From the NCBI GenBank assembly GCA_029168955.1, contig JAPDOI010001354.1, forward strand, positions 1 through 64,000: DNA of 64,000 bases. The letters run 5' to 3'. The translations under genes and the position numbers were made by a program. The DNA comes from Aplectana chamaeleonis (Eukaryota; Nematoda; Chromadorea; Rhabditida; Cosmocercidae). This document shows, piece by piece, positions 1 through 10,753 of the stretch (positions are counted from its first letter, which is position 1; each line of letters opens with the position of its first letter). The notes under the pieces were generated by a model, which saw only the letters and a program-made list of their open reading frames with translations, was not told the origin of the DNA and did no database searches.

Positions 1-259
1 AAATTCACAGCTGATCTCTTGTGTTCAAGCGAATATCTGAGCTTAGCTGGGATCATTCACGAAGTTTGAGGTCCTGAAATTTCGACCCCATGAAATATTA
101 ACATGAAATGGTTTTGGCAGGAATCTAAACGCCTTTTTGAGTTTTTTTAAAAACCTGGACATTTTTCTTCGTAAATGAATGATTCCGTGATGCTTTCTCT
201 CTTGATTCCACTTCTTCATTTGTTTACCGCTACAACAGCAATGAAAATAGAGTTAGTTT
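1..259. repeat. Diverged copy of the hAT-like element's internal sequence
   Basis: Bases 1-98 match 1994-2090 closely and bases 98-259 match 14111-14275. In this copy the two blocks are contiguous. In the element at 1816-14993 they are 12 kb apart. This copy therefore records the arrangement before the BEL element and satellite entered, or a deletion of them. No coding sequence was recognised here. Confidence 0.7.
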
Positions 260-1018
260 TTTCATTTATTTATTTGAGACGCGGAACTAGTCCACGTGAG
301 TAATACACATAAAAATAAAAATTGTCAAGCAACTGAAAAATTACACACAATTGCAAGAACCTAGACTTAGTAATCAACAAAATGCGCTAGCCGTGAAATA
401 AATTCAAAAAGCATGTAAAAACAAGTAGATGGGGCAAAAGAACCATCCGAATAGGCAGGAAGAAGATCATATGTTCTTTAGAAGGGACTTGAAAGCATTC
501 AAAGACATGCTCAGTAGGATCGCATTCTCACCTAGGATTTCATTGAACTTTCTCAAGCTGCGGTAGGTGAAAAAACTTGACCTAGCTTGTGACCTCGCAA
601 TTGGAATATACAGTCTTAGCTTCCCGCTTCTGCTTCTCGAAAATGGGAGCTCCGAAAAATTCTCACTGGGTCCTATAGACAACTTTCTAGTACAGTAATT
701 TGTACATCATTATGAGATCAGCCTTTTTCCTTCTCCTGCAAAGACTAGGAAGCTTCAGAATTCTAGCTCTCTCGGCACCATTGGGCACCTGGGAATAAGC
801 GAGACCGGAAAACCTCATCATTAGTTTGCGGGTGTAGTTGTTTTGAATGGATTCTAGTAGGTCAATGTCCTTCTTCTTCACAGGGTTAAAGACTGCGATA
901 CCACACTCAACCAAGGGTCTCACATAGGTTTCGTAAGCTCGTAGAAGTACCTTAGGGTTATTGCTTCTGAGGGCCTTGAAAAGATTATACGTACGGTAAT
1001 TAGCCTTCCTAACCAAAT
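260..1018 (-). mobile_element. 5'-truncated CR1-like LINE fragment
   Basis: The uninterrupted paralogous sequence at 14264-14292 runs straight from a T-rich stretch into TTGCACGTACAGCCA. Here the same two flanks are separated by about 760 bp, so the block is an insertion. Its minus strand carries LINE coding sequence, and the ATTTATTTATTT near 266 is its 3' tail seen in reverse. The exact target duplication is hidden in the T run. Confidence 0.7.
687..1016 (-). pseudogene. CR1-like LINE reverse transcriptase C-terminal fragment
   Basis: A 109-residue open frame contains the stretch RAYETYVRPLVECGIAVFNP followed by KKKDIDLLESIQNNYTRKL. This is typical of the region after the polymerase domain in CR1/Rex-type LINEs. 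The catalytic motifs are absent because the element is 5' truncated at about 1018. It is a dead copy. CR1 rather than Jockey is inferred from the thumb-region motif only. Confidence 0.7.
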
Positions 1019-1416
1019 TTTTGCACGTACAGCCAAGAAAGAGATGAAAAGATAGATGCAGAGGAAATAGAAGTTGATAAAATTCGTTTCGCCTCTACCC
1101 GCAGACGAGTTTTACCAAACAATTCTGCCGAGGCTCCTCAGTGAGGAACAGAATTGTCGATGAGAAAGCATATTGAGAAGAGAAAATTGAGCGAGAACTG
1201 TTGGTAAAAAGAGCTGCATAGGGAGTTTTACGATTAAAAAGAGGCAAGAAAAATGGTGGAAAAATAGGAAAAAGGGTCCAAGAGTGGGGGAAGGGGGAAG
1301 AATTAATGAGTGCAATCAAAATGGAATCGATAAAGTCAAAACATGTCAGCATTCAAGCAAATGGTGGTATGGGGGAGGAATCGGGATCGAGATTAGAGTG
1401 TAGCTATCTCAAACGC
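1019..1416. other. Non-coding interval
   Basis: It begins with the TTGCACGTACAGCCA motif shared with 14276 and then continues into sequence with no recognised gene. The open frames at 1095-1352 are low-complexity and uncharacteristic of protein. Confidence 0.4.
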
Positions 1417-1772
1417 TCATAAAATAGCAGAAAGAACTTTTTTAATGTTATTGTGATCATCTGGCAGAAGAAATTTATATGAAACTTTTTTGTTGCGATA
1501 GATACATTTGAGTATGTTCACAGTAATGAATTCAGAAGAGTACCCACTATGCAAAAGTGAATTTTTCAACTCTTTTAATTTATCAATGAAAAATCCCACC
1601 TCAGAACAGACATTGGCTATCCTCAACGTCTCCGTGTATATTGTTGAGGCCTTGATGATGACAGAAACTGCTGGATCTGACTGCGGAAATTTCTTAAAGA
1701 GAAAATCGAAGTCGTCCGTTTTATTGTATAAACTAGTCGAAATTCTGTTTCTATCTATTTTTATATTGATAT
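1417..1772 (-). pseudogene. Penelope-like element reverse transcriptase fragment
   Basis: Read on the minus strand, the frame runs without a stop from about 1772 to 1417. It contains YLDINIKIDRN, SLYNKTDDFDFLFKKFP and LKNSLLHSGYSSEFI, in the order of the RT-thumb region of Penelope-like elements (the FLDLxI, LYDKRDDFxF and LxxQGY motifs). An in-frame stop lies just upstream at about 1779. Neither the catalytic core nor a GIY-YIG endonuclease was found, so this is a truncated relic. Family assignment is by remembered motif spacing. Confidence 0.55.
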
Positions 1773-1792
1773 CTAAGTAGTCGGTGTTCTAT

Positions 1793-1815
1793 AACAACAT
1801 TTTATCGATTAACAC
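1793..1815 (+). repeat. Left outer remnant of an interrupted palindromic element
   Basis: These bases are repeated in inverted orientation at 16138-16160. The inverted copy continues without interruption into sequence matching the far side of the hAT-like element (from 14994). This short stretch is therefore the severed end of the arm at 14994-15446. Confidence 0.6.
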
Positions 1816-2090
1816 CAGGGCTGTGCGGAACTGTTCCGTTTCCGATTCCTTTTCCGTATTTCCGGAGTTTTTTTGGGCTGTTCCGTCCGCTTCCGTTTCC
1901 GAGTTTTTTGGCCTGGAAACGGAATAAAATAGAGCCACGCGACCTATGGTTGTGGGTCTAGGCACGGATTTTTGAGGGTTTCTTGTTACTCTGAAATTCA
2001 CACTGATCTCTTGTGTTCAAGCGAATATCTGAGCTTAGCTGGGATCATTCACGAAGTTTGAGGTCCTGAAATTTCGACCCCATGAAATAT

Positions 2091-2517
2091 CTGTAAAAAA
2101 GGGGTCTCCCAAGCAAAAGTGGTTTGGTTCGCGTTACAAACGTTTCAACAAAAAGGGAACAATAGGGAAGTGGAATGAGGAGAGTGTACAAAAAATGAAC
2201 AATATCCTCTAAAAACTCTTTCTTTGGTCAGAAACTTCTAAACAGCGGAAACAAACCGTTGCGGTTCTGTATGAGGAAGCGATATATAAATATTTTATCG
2301 GCACTCACATAATCAAAGTCCTTTATGCAGCCAGCGCTTCCTCATAGAGAACCGCAACGGTTTGTTTCCGCTGTTTAGAAGTTTCGACCAAGAAAAGAGT
2401 TTTTAGAGGATATTGTTCATTTGTACACTCTCCTCATTCCACTTCCCTATTGTTCCCTTTGTTGGAAACGTTTGTAACGCGAACCAAACCACTTTTGCTT
2501 GGGAGACTCCTTTACAG
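2091..2517. mobile_element. Fold-back MITE with about 190-bp inverted arms
   Basis: The arms 2091-2272 and about 2330-2517 are inverted copies differing by a few indels. They start CTGTAAA and end TTTACAG, around a short A+T-rich centre. The copy at 1-98 shows the junction sequence without the element. No protein is encoded. Confidence 0.8.
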
Positions 2518-2665
2518 AATTGTTCACTTTTTCTTGATATTACGCAGTAATATCCCATGCAAGAATTTCGAACAAAAACCTCTTCATCTCCCCGTTAGAT
2601 CAGTCCTCTTTCTGTGATCACAAGAATCAATGACCCAACCTGTTATAAAACTATCTCCGAAAAAT

Positions 2666-2670
2666 CACCC
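2666..2670. repeat. BEL target-site duplication, left
   Basis: CACCC lies directly before the left LTR and recurs at 9624-9628 directly after the right LTR. Five bases is the usual duplication for BEL/Pao integration. Confidence 0.75.
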
Positions 2671-2865
2671 TGTGGTAGTTCGGCTGTTGTGCTGCCACGC
2701 GGGTCTGACGAATGCTTTATTGAATACCTACTTGGCTCATTCGAGCCTTTATATAGCCGCTCACGGCTTAGCAACAAGATCACGTATTTATCATTCACTA
2801 TCTTCACTGTTGATACTTGTCTTCATTCGCTTCTAATCCATTGCTAGTGCAGTGGTTGCACTATA
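2671..2865 (-). repeat. BEL 3' LTR
   Basis: It matches 9429-9623 across its length. On the minus strand it holds a TATATAAAGG box (about 2747-2757) and an AATAAA (about 2716-2721), so promoter and poly(A) signal both lie within the LTR. Confidence 0.9.
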
Positions 2866-3583
2866 CTCCGCGGCCCAGAAACGGTGTGATGTTGACGGCT
2901 TGTGTCTTGCTGCCTGCTGATGGGAGGATGCTGATTTCGTTTCGGTGATTGTAGGCTTGGAGGAGTATGACGGCAGGATGGACGATGAGGCTTGTCGAAC
3001 ACTGAGGAGTTTCAGTATTCTTGCTGGTGCGCACTTGTGGGGCTCTTTCTTGTTTTGCAGAGTTTGGAGCCGTATTGGTGATTCGGTTCCCTTGGATTGG
3101 GAACGAAGCGACGGAGTAATGTGAACAAAGTTCACCGTAGACGGGGGAAAGGGAGAGGGCTTCAGTATTCTTGTATTCACTGAAGCTGGGTGTTTCGTTG
3201 AGCAGTGACGAGGTGGTGTAGTGGGAGATAAACGGTGGATAAGTGATGACGGAGAGGAAGGGAGACGGTGGGTAAGGCATGGTGGAGAGGAACGGGAGCG
3301 GGAAAGGGAAATGGAATGGGAAGGTGGATGGCTCAACGTCGTTGATGCTCCGGCCTCTTGTGAAAACTTCTTCTCGCACGCCAGCAGGTTCTCTTGGGAA
3401 AGGTTCCCATTCCGCAGTGGAAAGGTGATCCTAGTGCTTGCGTAAGCGACATCAGCTTGATTATTCGATCCTGATTTGCGTCTTGTGTGTGAACGAGATC
3501 GTAAGTTGTAGTGATGTCCTCTTTGCGCTTTATCATGTTCGGAATCGAAGTCTTCGCGTTGGGTTGAGTTCGGAGTGGCCAGT
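2866..3583 (-). other. BEL 3' untranslated region
   Basis: This lies between the last recognisable pol domain and the 3' LTR. Overlapping open frames (2861-3379 and 2833-3336) are Ser/Pro-rich and low-complexity. They lack a signal peptide or membrane anchor, so no envelope gene is called. Confidence 0.5.
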
Positions 3584-4072
3584 TCAACAATATCGTTCTT
3601 TGTCGGGTTCTCCTATTTCGAAAGGTCCTAGAAGATTGACCGGTCGACGTATGGTTCGTCCATTTGGTAGTTGAAGTTCTGCTTCTCGTACAACATTATT
3701 GGCTGACTGTAGCAACTTGATGATTCTTCCCATTTTCCAGGAATTCCGAGGTATTACTGCGTCCATTACTAGCACTACGGTCCCAACAGTTGGAACCTTG
3801 TTGGTGCCACGTTTGTTGTTGATTTCAAGCTTATGTGCTTCGCGTAAGCTGGTTAAGTAGTGATGACTCCAAATACTCCAGAACCTTTCAGTTAATTGAT
3901 GACTCGATCTGAGGGCGTCTTCTGTTTGCTTTCGAGTCTGTAGTGCGACTGCTTCGTTTGGTGGGAGGTAGTCCTTGTCATCTGCATCGGTTTCCATGTG
4001 TTCAATAGGATATGTGATTATTATATCGCGTTGGATGAAGTCTATGGGACGTAACGTGGGTTCTCTTCCCAT
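3584..4072 (-). pseudogene. BEL integrase C-terminal (DUF5641-like) domain
   Basis: A 162-residue frame contains LTERFWSIWSHHYLTSLREA and, further on, VLVMDAVIPRNSWKMGRI and a PVNLLGPFEI end. These mark the domain that follows the integrase core in Pao polyproteins. It is shifted out of frame relative to the integrase segment upstream. The polyprotein ends here at the stop near 3584. Confidence 0.8.
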
Positions 4073-5504
4073 CTTTCTTCCTGGTATGTGAGAGGCGTGC
4101 TGTTGATGCTTCCGTCAATCTCTACCAGTAGCGTCTCCAGAACTTCCTGTGTTGGAATCGTCCGTTGTATAGTTTTGTAAAGACTGTGTTTGGTCGACTT
4201 GATCAGTCTCTCGTAAAGGGCTCCCTGCCACGGAGCATACGGCGTGATTGTCTTCCACACAATTCCCCTTGTGGCCATTGTTTGCTTCAACGACATGTCA
4301 TTTATCACAGAATTACTGCTTCTCGAAGAATTTCTTCTCCAAGCATGAAGTTGGGAGCATTATCTGATGTTATGCTCGATGGAATCCCTCTTCTGGCAAA
4401 GAATCGGCGTAGTGCGAGCAGAAGATGATAAGTAGTCATATCTGGTACAAGTTCTAGATGAAGTAGTCGTGTTACTGTACATGTAAGTATGATTCCATAT
4501 ACTTTCACGGTTTCATCATAGCGTTTGGCGGGAATTGGTCCGAAGTAGTCGATTCCGATGTTCTCAAAAGGTCTTGTTCTTTGTACTCGCCGTGACGGAA
4601 GGTCGTCCATCTCCGGGTACTTGTAAGGGACATTATTCATCTTTTGGCAAGGTACACATCGAGTCACCGCTTTGCGAACCATCTGCCTGAGCTTCGGAAT
4701 CCAAAACCATTCTCTGACACGTGATATCGTTAGCCCAATTCCACAGTGGAATTTCGAGTGGGCATTCTCCACAATAATTTGAGCGAACTGCGTTTTAGTG
4801 GCGATGAGGTACGGTTGTTTGGTGTTGAATGGAAGATTAGAATTACCAAGGCGGCCTTGGCAACGCAGAATTCCGTGCTTGTCTTCCTTGAGTTTTAGCT
4901 GCTTCAGTGCTGCTCTTTTTGCTGAAGGAATGTGAACCTTTTGGTGGTTTCGTATAAGAACGCGAAGGGCCGCCTCAAGTTCAGTAGCTGTGACGTCTGG
5001 GAGTGAATCCATTAAACGTAGCTCTGGTATTGTCCGCTCAATGCGCTCTCGAAGGTTGCTTCTTGTCCGTGAGGTAAGCAGCTTCACGAAGCGTAGAACG
5101 TATGCTACTACTTTTTGGCTAGAGATGAGCTGATTGTTCCGTTTCCAATCCAGTAAATCCGATAGATTAAAGTTTGATGATGATGATAGGACACAAGTCT
5201 CTTGCTCAGCGTCTGATCGTATGGTGAAGAGTCGACATTCTTTGGTCCATTCTAGGGTAGGCTTCTGTATGAAAGAAGGTCCAGTCCACCAAAAGTGCTC
5301 CCCGAATTCTGCTTTTCGCAGGCCTCTTGTCGCGCAATCGGCTGGATTCTCGGTGGTGTTGATGTATCCAAAGCGAATGGGTTGTTGGATTTCCGCGACA
5401 AGTTTCTTTATTTCTCGGATTCGATTTTTCACTAGTGCTCCGACAGGCTTTTCCTTAAGATTTGCAATCCAACTTAGTGCGATTTCGGAGTCGGAAAAAA
5501 ACAA
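4042..5504 (-). pseudogene. BEL RNase H end and integrase
   Basis: The first frame (5504-4305) begins in RNase H (SDSEIALSWIANL). It continues through TENPADCATRG into a zinc-binding domain with the H-H-C-C pattern (HSKFHCGIGL, CVPCQK) and an integrase core (GIDYFGPI, ITSDNAPNF). A frameshift near 4305 moves the last catalytic segment (PWQGALYERLIKSTKHSL, with the conserved Glu) into the frame 4308-4042. The domains needed for integration are all visible but split between frames. Confidence 0.85.
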
Positions 5505-6126
5505 CTATTTCTTGGAAGCTTGTTCGATCCTTGATTGCCTTGTATACTGAGTGTGTTAATCTGATTGCCATAGTAAGTGCATTTAACTCGAGCTTCGGTA
5601 TTGTTGGATTTTCTTTCACGGATGGTAACTTTGTTTTCGCAACTATCAAATGCGATCCATCTTCAGAAACTATATATGCGCAGGCTGCCATTGCGTTTTG
5701 GCTAGCGTCGGAGAACAGAACCAGTCGTGTAGGAGTGTTGATTTGCGAGACTTTCCTTGGTAGTCGGCATTGAAAATCGTCAGCTCCTTCCACGATGCTT
5801 TTCCAACACTCTTGATGCTTATGTGAGAGAGATGTGTCCCAGTCGTAGTTAAATTTCCACAGTTGTTGTAGGAATCGTTTACCATGCAGGGTAATTGGTG
5901 ATAGCCATCCGAGTGGGTCATAGATAGCTGCAACTTGTTCGGAAATTGTGCGCTTAGTAGCTTTCTCCTTGGTTGGATATTTGCACGACAGTGAAAACGT
6001 GTCTTCTTTTGAATCCCATAATATTCCGAGGACCTTTTGAACTGGATTTCTGCTCAAATCTTTCTCGGCAATTCGGTCTTCTAGGTCCTTGATATTGGAG
6101 AGAACTTCTCTGAGGTTCATGTTCAT
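5455..6126 (-). pseudogene. BEL RT-connection and RNase H segment
   Basis: A 223-residue frame contains VLGILWDSKEDTFSL, IYDPLGWLSPITLHGKRF and LVLFSDASQNAMAACAYIVS, then PKLELNALTMA. These are the Pao connection and RNase H hallmarks. Frameshifts separate it from the reverse transcriptase upstream and the integrase segment downstream. Confidence 0.85.
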
Positions 6127-7445
6127 CTCTTCGAAGAGTGTTTTCGATTCTCTGTACAGGTGGAAAGCTCTTTCAGCTTGATTCGGTTGCCACTACGACG
6201 TTGTTCTACATATGTATTCTTCTCGATCTCTTGTGGTACCTCAGGGTTTGCTGAGTGGTGCAGTAGATGATACTTGATCGTTCCTGCGAGTAGAAACGGT
6301 GAGCAGATAAGACCGAAGGTAACACGGCTGAAGCGGTAGACGACAATGTTCTTGGAAGTAACTGGCTTGGTAGGGTCTCGCAGCCAAAGGAATCGCGTGG
6401 CGTCTCTGTCTTGTTTATGCAGTCGTACTTGAAGAAACGCCTTCTCGACGTCACTGGTCACAGCGACATTGCCGATTCGGAATCGAAGAAGGATGTCGCA
6501 AAGCTTCGGTAGTATTACTGGTCCACGGTGGAGTACGTCGTTGAGCGATGGAGCGTTCTTTAGATGGGCAGATGCGTCGAACACAATTCGTAGTTTTGTT
6601 GTGTGTTTATGCGGAGTTATTACGGCGTGGTGGGATAAGTAGTGCACGATATCACCATCAGGTTTCTTTGCTTCCTCAACTTCTTCTATAATTCCTAGGT
6701 CAAGTTGAGTCTGTATTGTTTCCTGGTACTGTTGCAGTACTGCTGGATCGTTGAGTAACTTCGTAGTTGTTGCTTGCAGACGGCGTACAGCTAGGCCTCT
6801 GTTGTCCGGTAACTGTTTGGCTTTTCTTGTCCATGGTAGTCGTACATGGTACCCGTTCTGCTTTCTTTCTACAGTCTGCTCAAAAGTCTTCCAAACGGCC
6901 GCGTCTGTCAGCTGACGCTCCTCGGCGATAGGTCCCACGAATTCCTCAACTCCTGACGATTCGAACTTGCAGAAGTCCTCCCACGATTGGGAATTTTCGT
7001 CAAGATCTGCTACCACACTTGTTCTGTGCACGGTGGTTTTGCGAGTTATATTGCTGTTTTCCGTGCGATTACTGTTGCATCCAGCTACCAGATATCCCAA
7101 TTTGGATGGGATGAGTTGTAATCCTGACGGAAGAGTGTACTGGGGTGCCAGCCCATGTTTCAGTAGTGAGAACATGTCAGCACATCCAAGAAGAATTTGT
7201 GGACGAATCTCCTTTGAGAAAGGCTTGATTGAGAGTTGAAGATCGTTGTCACATATGAACCGTTTGTCTTCGAGGCAGAGGCTGCTACGGTGTAACGAAT
7301 TTGTGAGCGTGTCGATCCTGTTTACCGAGAAAGAGTGGGGTGTCCCAGTGGCATCCCACATCTGCAGAATAGTGATTCCGCATGTCTTGACCGTAGATTT
7401 CTGAGATCCGAAGGTGTTGATGTTTAATCGAGTGGGAGTGAACAT
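6123..7445 (-). pseudogene. BEL protease end and reverse transcriptase
   Basis: This 440-residue frame starts in the C-terminal part of the protease-like domain (LLGCADMFSLLK, LPSGLQLIPSKLGYLVAG). It continues into a Pao reverse transcriptase with KLRIVFDASA, VTSDVEKAFLQVRL and FGLICSPFLLAG. The catalytic Asp of motif A is present. The frame is lost by a single-base shift inside the second catalytic aspartate motif near 6205, which alone would abolish polymerase. Confidence 0.88.
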
Positions 7446-9006
7446 CTTTTAGCTGAAGTTGCTCAGCCAAATCGTTGCTTATGAACGAACGATCGGCTCC
7501 TGATTCGAGCACTGCGTAGACTGGTTCCAGCCGTTGAGTTGATAGATTAAGCACTTGTGCTTGTCTTGCGAGAATAAAGATATCTGCATCTTCGTTCGCG
7601 TGTAGTCTTGAATTGGAAAACGTGATCTTCTCTCTGTGGTCTTCGGCTACTGTATTAACATTCATTGGCTTTGATGCTTTTGGAGAAGATTTCGTGTGTT
7701 GCTTGACTTGTGTTGGCAGGTGTTGAGAGGTTGGTTCTTGCGAGTAGAACAGTCTATTGCAGATGGAAGTGTGGTGTCCGCATTCCTTGCAAATTCTGCA
7801 TGATCCTTTCTTGCATTGTGCACTTGTGTGGTCCTGGCGTCCACAGTTGTAGCAGAGATTGTTCTTCTTCATCACATCTAGTCGTTTTTCTCTTGTTGGG
7901 GCATCTTGGCAGTCTCTCGGTGAATGTCCGGATTTATTGCAGTAGAAGCATGTAGAAAAACTTTCTTTCGTGTTTGGTAGTTTGTTGTTTTCGCTCATAC
8001 TGATTCTTCGAGTGGGTTTGCGGTCGAATGGAGTATCTTCCACTTGGCTAGTAATCTGCAGCTCTGACTTGATATGATTCTTAGCTGTCAAAAGCAGTGT
8101 GTTGGTATCCCATTTTCCGTTGGCGGTCTGTTGCTGCTTTTGAAGCAGAACTGCTCTCTGGATGTTGGTGGAAAATTTTCCCATTAATTGCTTTTGAAGG
8201 AACGTGTTGTCCGTATGTTCACCCTTCAGCTGCAATTGACCTACGATGGAGGTGAGTTCTTCGCATAACTTCTCTTGGTCCTGTAGGGACTCGCGTTTTA
8301 CCTTTGAGTTTTGCAACTTCTTCAAGAGTTCGTCGATTAATGCTTGATTGTTCCCGAACTTGTCTTTCAGATGGGCAATAACAAGTGGGTATGTCCTGGC
8401 AGATACTTCGTAGTGTTGCACCGATTCTCTTGCTTCGCCGTGTAATGCATCCAAAAGATATGTCATCTTTGACAAGTTGTCGATGTTCTGGGAGTGGACG
8501 GAGTGGTTGAAAGCGTTCCAGAAATTCTCCCATTCCCATATGACTCCGCTGAACTTCGGAATAGGTATTGGAGCTAATGCAGGTTTGGGTAGTGCAACGC
8601 ACATGGGCGAGGAAATGGATTGAAGTTTTTGCTTTTCTTGGAGCTCCTCATTCTTCTGTGCCAGCTGTACCAGTGCGTGATGAGTGTTGCTTACAAGATC
8701 CATTGTTGTGTCGGTGTTGGAAGCCACCCTCTGAAGCATTTCCTCTGTTGAAGGGTTCTCTGGATCCAATTCATCAGCAATCTTGGTGTATTTATCGAGG
8801 GCATCTTCGACGTTTTGAAGCTCCGCTCTGATAGCTGTTAGTGCTATGCGAATCTTCAACTGTTGATCTTTGATGTTTTGATCTCCGTCGCCTGAGTAAT
8901 TATCAATTATCAAGTCAGATAACTCCATTTTTCTATCAAAAGATTCGGAAAGTCGGTTGCATGATCTGGTGAGCAATCCTTGTCGAACTGATAACGACGA
9001 CGTCAT
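7285..9006 (-). CDS. gag: BEL gag with zinc knuckles and protease start
   Basis: A 573-residue frame opens with an ATG at 9006 after an untranslated leader. It has a coiled-coil-rich N-terminal half (DUF1759-like gag, about residues 60-300). Three CCHC-type knuckles follow: CFYCNKSGHSPRDC, CYNCGRQDHTSAQC and CRICKECGHHTSIC. Then comes the start of an A17-type aspartic protease. The protease active site reads ESG where families usually have DSG, so the catalytic Asp appears to be Glu. The frame is lost to a shift between 7285 and 7445, in the protease. Confidence 0.85.
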   Translation of the reverse strand: MTSSLSVRQGLLTRSCNRLSESFDRKMELSDLIIDNYSGDGDQNIKDQQLKIRIALTAIRAELQNVEDALDKYTKIADELDPENPSTEEMLQRVASNTDTTMDLVSNTHHALVQLAQKNEELQEKQKLQSISSPMCVALPKPALAPIPIPKFSGVIWEWENFWNAFNHSVHSQNIDNLSKMTYLLDALHGEARESVQHYEVSARTYPLVIAHLKDKFGNNQALIDELLKKLQNSKVKRESLQDQEKLCEELTSIVGQLQLKGEHTDNTFLQKQLMGKFSTNIQRAVLLQKQQQTANGKWDTNTLLLTAKNHIKSELQITSQVEDTPFDRKPTRRISMSENNKLPNTKESFSTCFYCNKSGHSPRDCQDAPTREKRLDVMKKNNLCYNCGRQDHTSAQCKKGSCRICKECGHHTSICNRLFYSQEPTSQHLPTQVKQHTKSSPKASKPMNVNTVAEDHREKITFSNSRLHANEDADIFILARQAQVLNLSTQRLEPVYAVLESGADRSFISNDLAEQLQLKDVHSHSIKHQHLRISEIYGQDMRNHYSADVGCHWDTPLFLGKQDRHAHKFVTP

Positions 9007-9412
9007 CTTTCAAGTCTTCTGTAGCGAATCTCGACGAATGTAGATGGTTGTACAGACGGTGGAGGAAAGCTCGTGTGAAGAAGACGTTTCTGACGACGAC
9101 GATTCCGACTGTGTGACGACAAAGGTTGCTAAAGTAGTTTCGACAGAACTACTCACGGTACTTGATGATGTAGAAACGACTGGACAGTGCTGAGTGGATC
9201 AGTGCAGGAACGTTGAACAGTGCTGGACCGAGCAATGCAGGTAGTGTGTAGAGTGCCAAGCAGTATTTGGCTGAAATGGGTAGAGATTGGCGAAAGAGAG
9301 GCTTCCTCACGTGCTTTAGCTTCGTGCTTCTGGTCACTGAGGGGCGCTGCTGCTTCCTTAGCCTTCTCGTCCGGCTGTTTCTTCCTGGCTTCTTGTGTCC
9401 GGTTCGTCGTAT

Positions 9413-9426
9413 CGGCCGATGCACCA
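9413..9426 (-). other. BEL primer-binding site for tRNA-Gly
   Basis: The + strand reads CGGCCGATGCACCA, which is the expected 3' end of nematode tRNA-Gly(GCC) including CCA. On the minus strand it is the complementary primer site, two bases downstream of the 5' LTR. The tRNA match is from memory. Confidence 0.8.
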
Positions 9427-9428
9427 AA

Positions 9429-9623
9429 TGTGGTAGTTCGGCTGTTGTGCTGCCACGCGGGTCTGACGAATGCTTTATTGAATACCTACTTGGCTCATTC
9501 GAGCCTTTATATAGCCGCTCACGGCTTAGCAACAAGATCACGTATTTATCATTCACTATCTTCACTGTTGATACTTGTCTTCATTCGCTTCTAATCCATT
9601 GCTAGTGCAGTGGTTGCACTATA
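9429..9623 (-). repeat. BEL 5' LTR
   Basis: Direct repeat of 2671-2865. On the minus strand it ends in ACTACCACA next to the primer site. It is followed on the outer side by the CACCC duplication at 9624-9628. Confidence 0.9.
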
Positions 9624-9628
9624 CACCC

Positions 9629-9935
9629 GATGTGGCTTGCGCGACCGATGTTCACATGATATAAGCTAATAAATGAGTGATATCCATGATATCGTTTTAC
9701 ATAATTCATTCATGTTGATCGCGTCAGCCACAGCTGGCTACACCGGGTGTTATTTGCAACCTTCATGTTTTTCATTCGTATCGAACGGGTCGGCCACGGT
9801 GATTCTCTCAACCAACTCTGACAGGGGCCTTAGGCCCCGGTGATAGTTGGTCGCTCAGACGTAGCCAGCCCGGTCGATAATCATGAAAGCCTGCTGGCCT
9901 ACAGCCGGATGCAGAATCTGCCCGCAGTTCTTCGC
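9629..9935. repeat. Dispersed repeat of the CCCGGT/GGTCGATA family
   Basis: It shares words such as GGCTACACCGGGTG, CGTATCGA and GGCCCCGGTGATAGTTGG with the elements at 24860-25720 and 61073-61683. A short inverted pair lies at 9838 (GGGGCCTTAGGCCCC). It has no coding potential. Confidence 0.5.
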
Positions 9936-10560
9936 TTGCGAATGAAACTACATAACTCAAAACCTGCACAGTCAGAAACTACCTTCCATTCCATTTGGAC
10001 ACTTTCACATTAGTGGAACAAAGCAGTTTTCCATACTCAATATTTCGTTTCCTCCGCCCCATTCCTTCGCAGAACAGCCGCTTCGATTCCATGAATTTGA
10101 TATGAAAAAGCTCTGCTGAGCTGCGAATGGAGATAGCTCTAACAATTTGTTCTTGAACTTAGATGCTGATAAGCAAGTACCATTTATTGCAGAAAAAAAC
10201 AGTAGGCTGGTGAAGAAGAATGAGCGAGCACTCAAAATGGGGTTGGGTGAATAGATTAAGCGCGTTACGAAACAGAAGAGCAGCCTGGCGACATGACCTA
10301 CATAATATCTCAAGCTTTCTGCACGCTATGCTTGTCATCAGCACACTTTTAAAAAGTTTTTCAAGGTGTTCTCGGACTCCTTCGCAAATTCCTATGCATC
10401 CAGCACACTATCTCAGACGGCTAGCGCAAAGCTCAAAACTCTTGCTCATTCTGTTGGGTAACCTGCACAAATTTCCGGATGACCAGTGACGGGTCCGGGA
10501 CTCCTAATCACTCTACGGGGTGTCCTGCACAAATTCTCGGATGACCAGCAACGGGTCCCG
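9936..10560. other. Non-coding interval before the satellite
   Basis: No gene was recognised. From about 10450 degenerate satellite-like words (CCTGCACAAATT, GATGACCAG) appear and grade into the 42-bp array. Confidence 0.4.
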
Positions 10561-10753
10561 AGCACCTGCCCACTCTCCGGGTTTCCACGACGTCCCGATG
10601 ACGTCAGCAGAAGCTCGAACCACTTTTCACGACGTCCCGATGACGTCTTCAGAAGCCCGAAGCACTTTTCACGACGTCCCGATGACGTCATCAGAAGCCC
10701 GAAGCGCTTTTCACGACGCCCCGCTGACTTCATCAGAAGCCCGAAGCACTTTT

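Larger units (their letters stand above)
2671..9623 (-). mobile_element. BEL/Pao LTR retrotransposon, minus strand, decayed
   Basis: The element has 195-bp LTRs, a 5-bp duplication and a tRNA-Gly primer site. Its gene order is gag with zinc knuckles, protease, reverse transcriptase, RNase H, integrase and a Pao-type C-terminal domain, which is the BEL/Pao order. The leader is about 9007-9412 and the untranslated 3' part about 2866-3583. The pol reading frame is broken by at least five frameshifts, near 7.3-7.4, 6.2, 5.5, 4.3 and 4.05 kb, so the copy cannot be autonomous. The LTRs look nearly identical by eye, although the coding region is damaged. Confidence 0.92.

Noticed and set aside
2690..2712. 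12-nt stretch in the BEL LTR resembling the tRNA-Gly anticodon arm
   Set aside because: Too short, and the comparison is from memory. It is likely coincidence.
2833..3379. Overlapping frames next to the BEL 3' LTR as a possible envelope gene
   Set aside because: Ser/Pro-rich low-complexity composition, no signal peptide, no membrane anchor and two competing frames.
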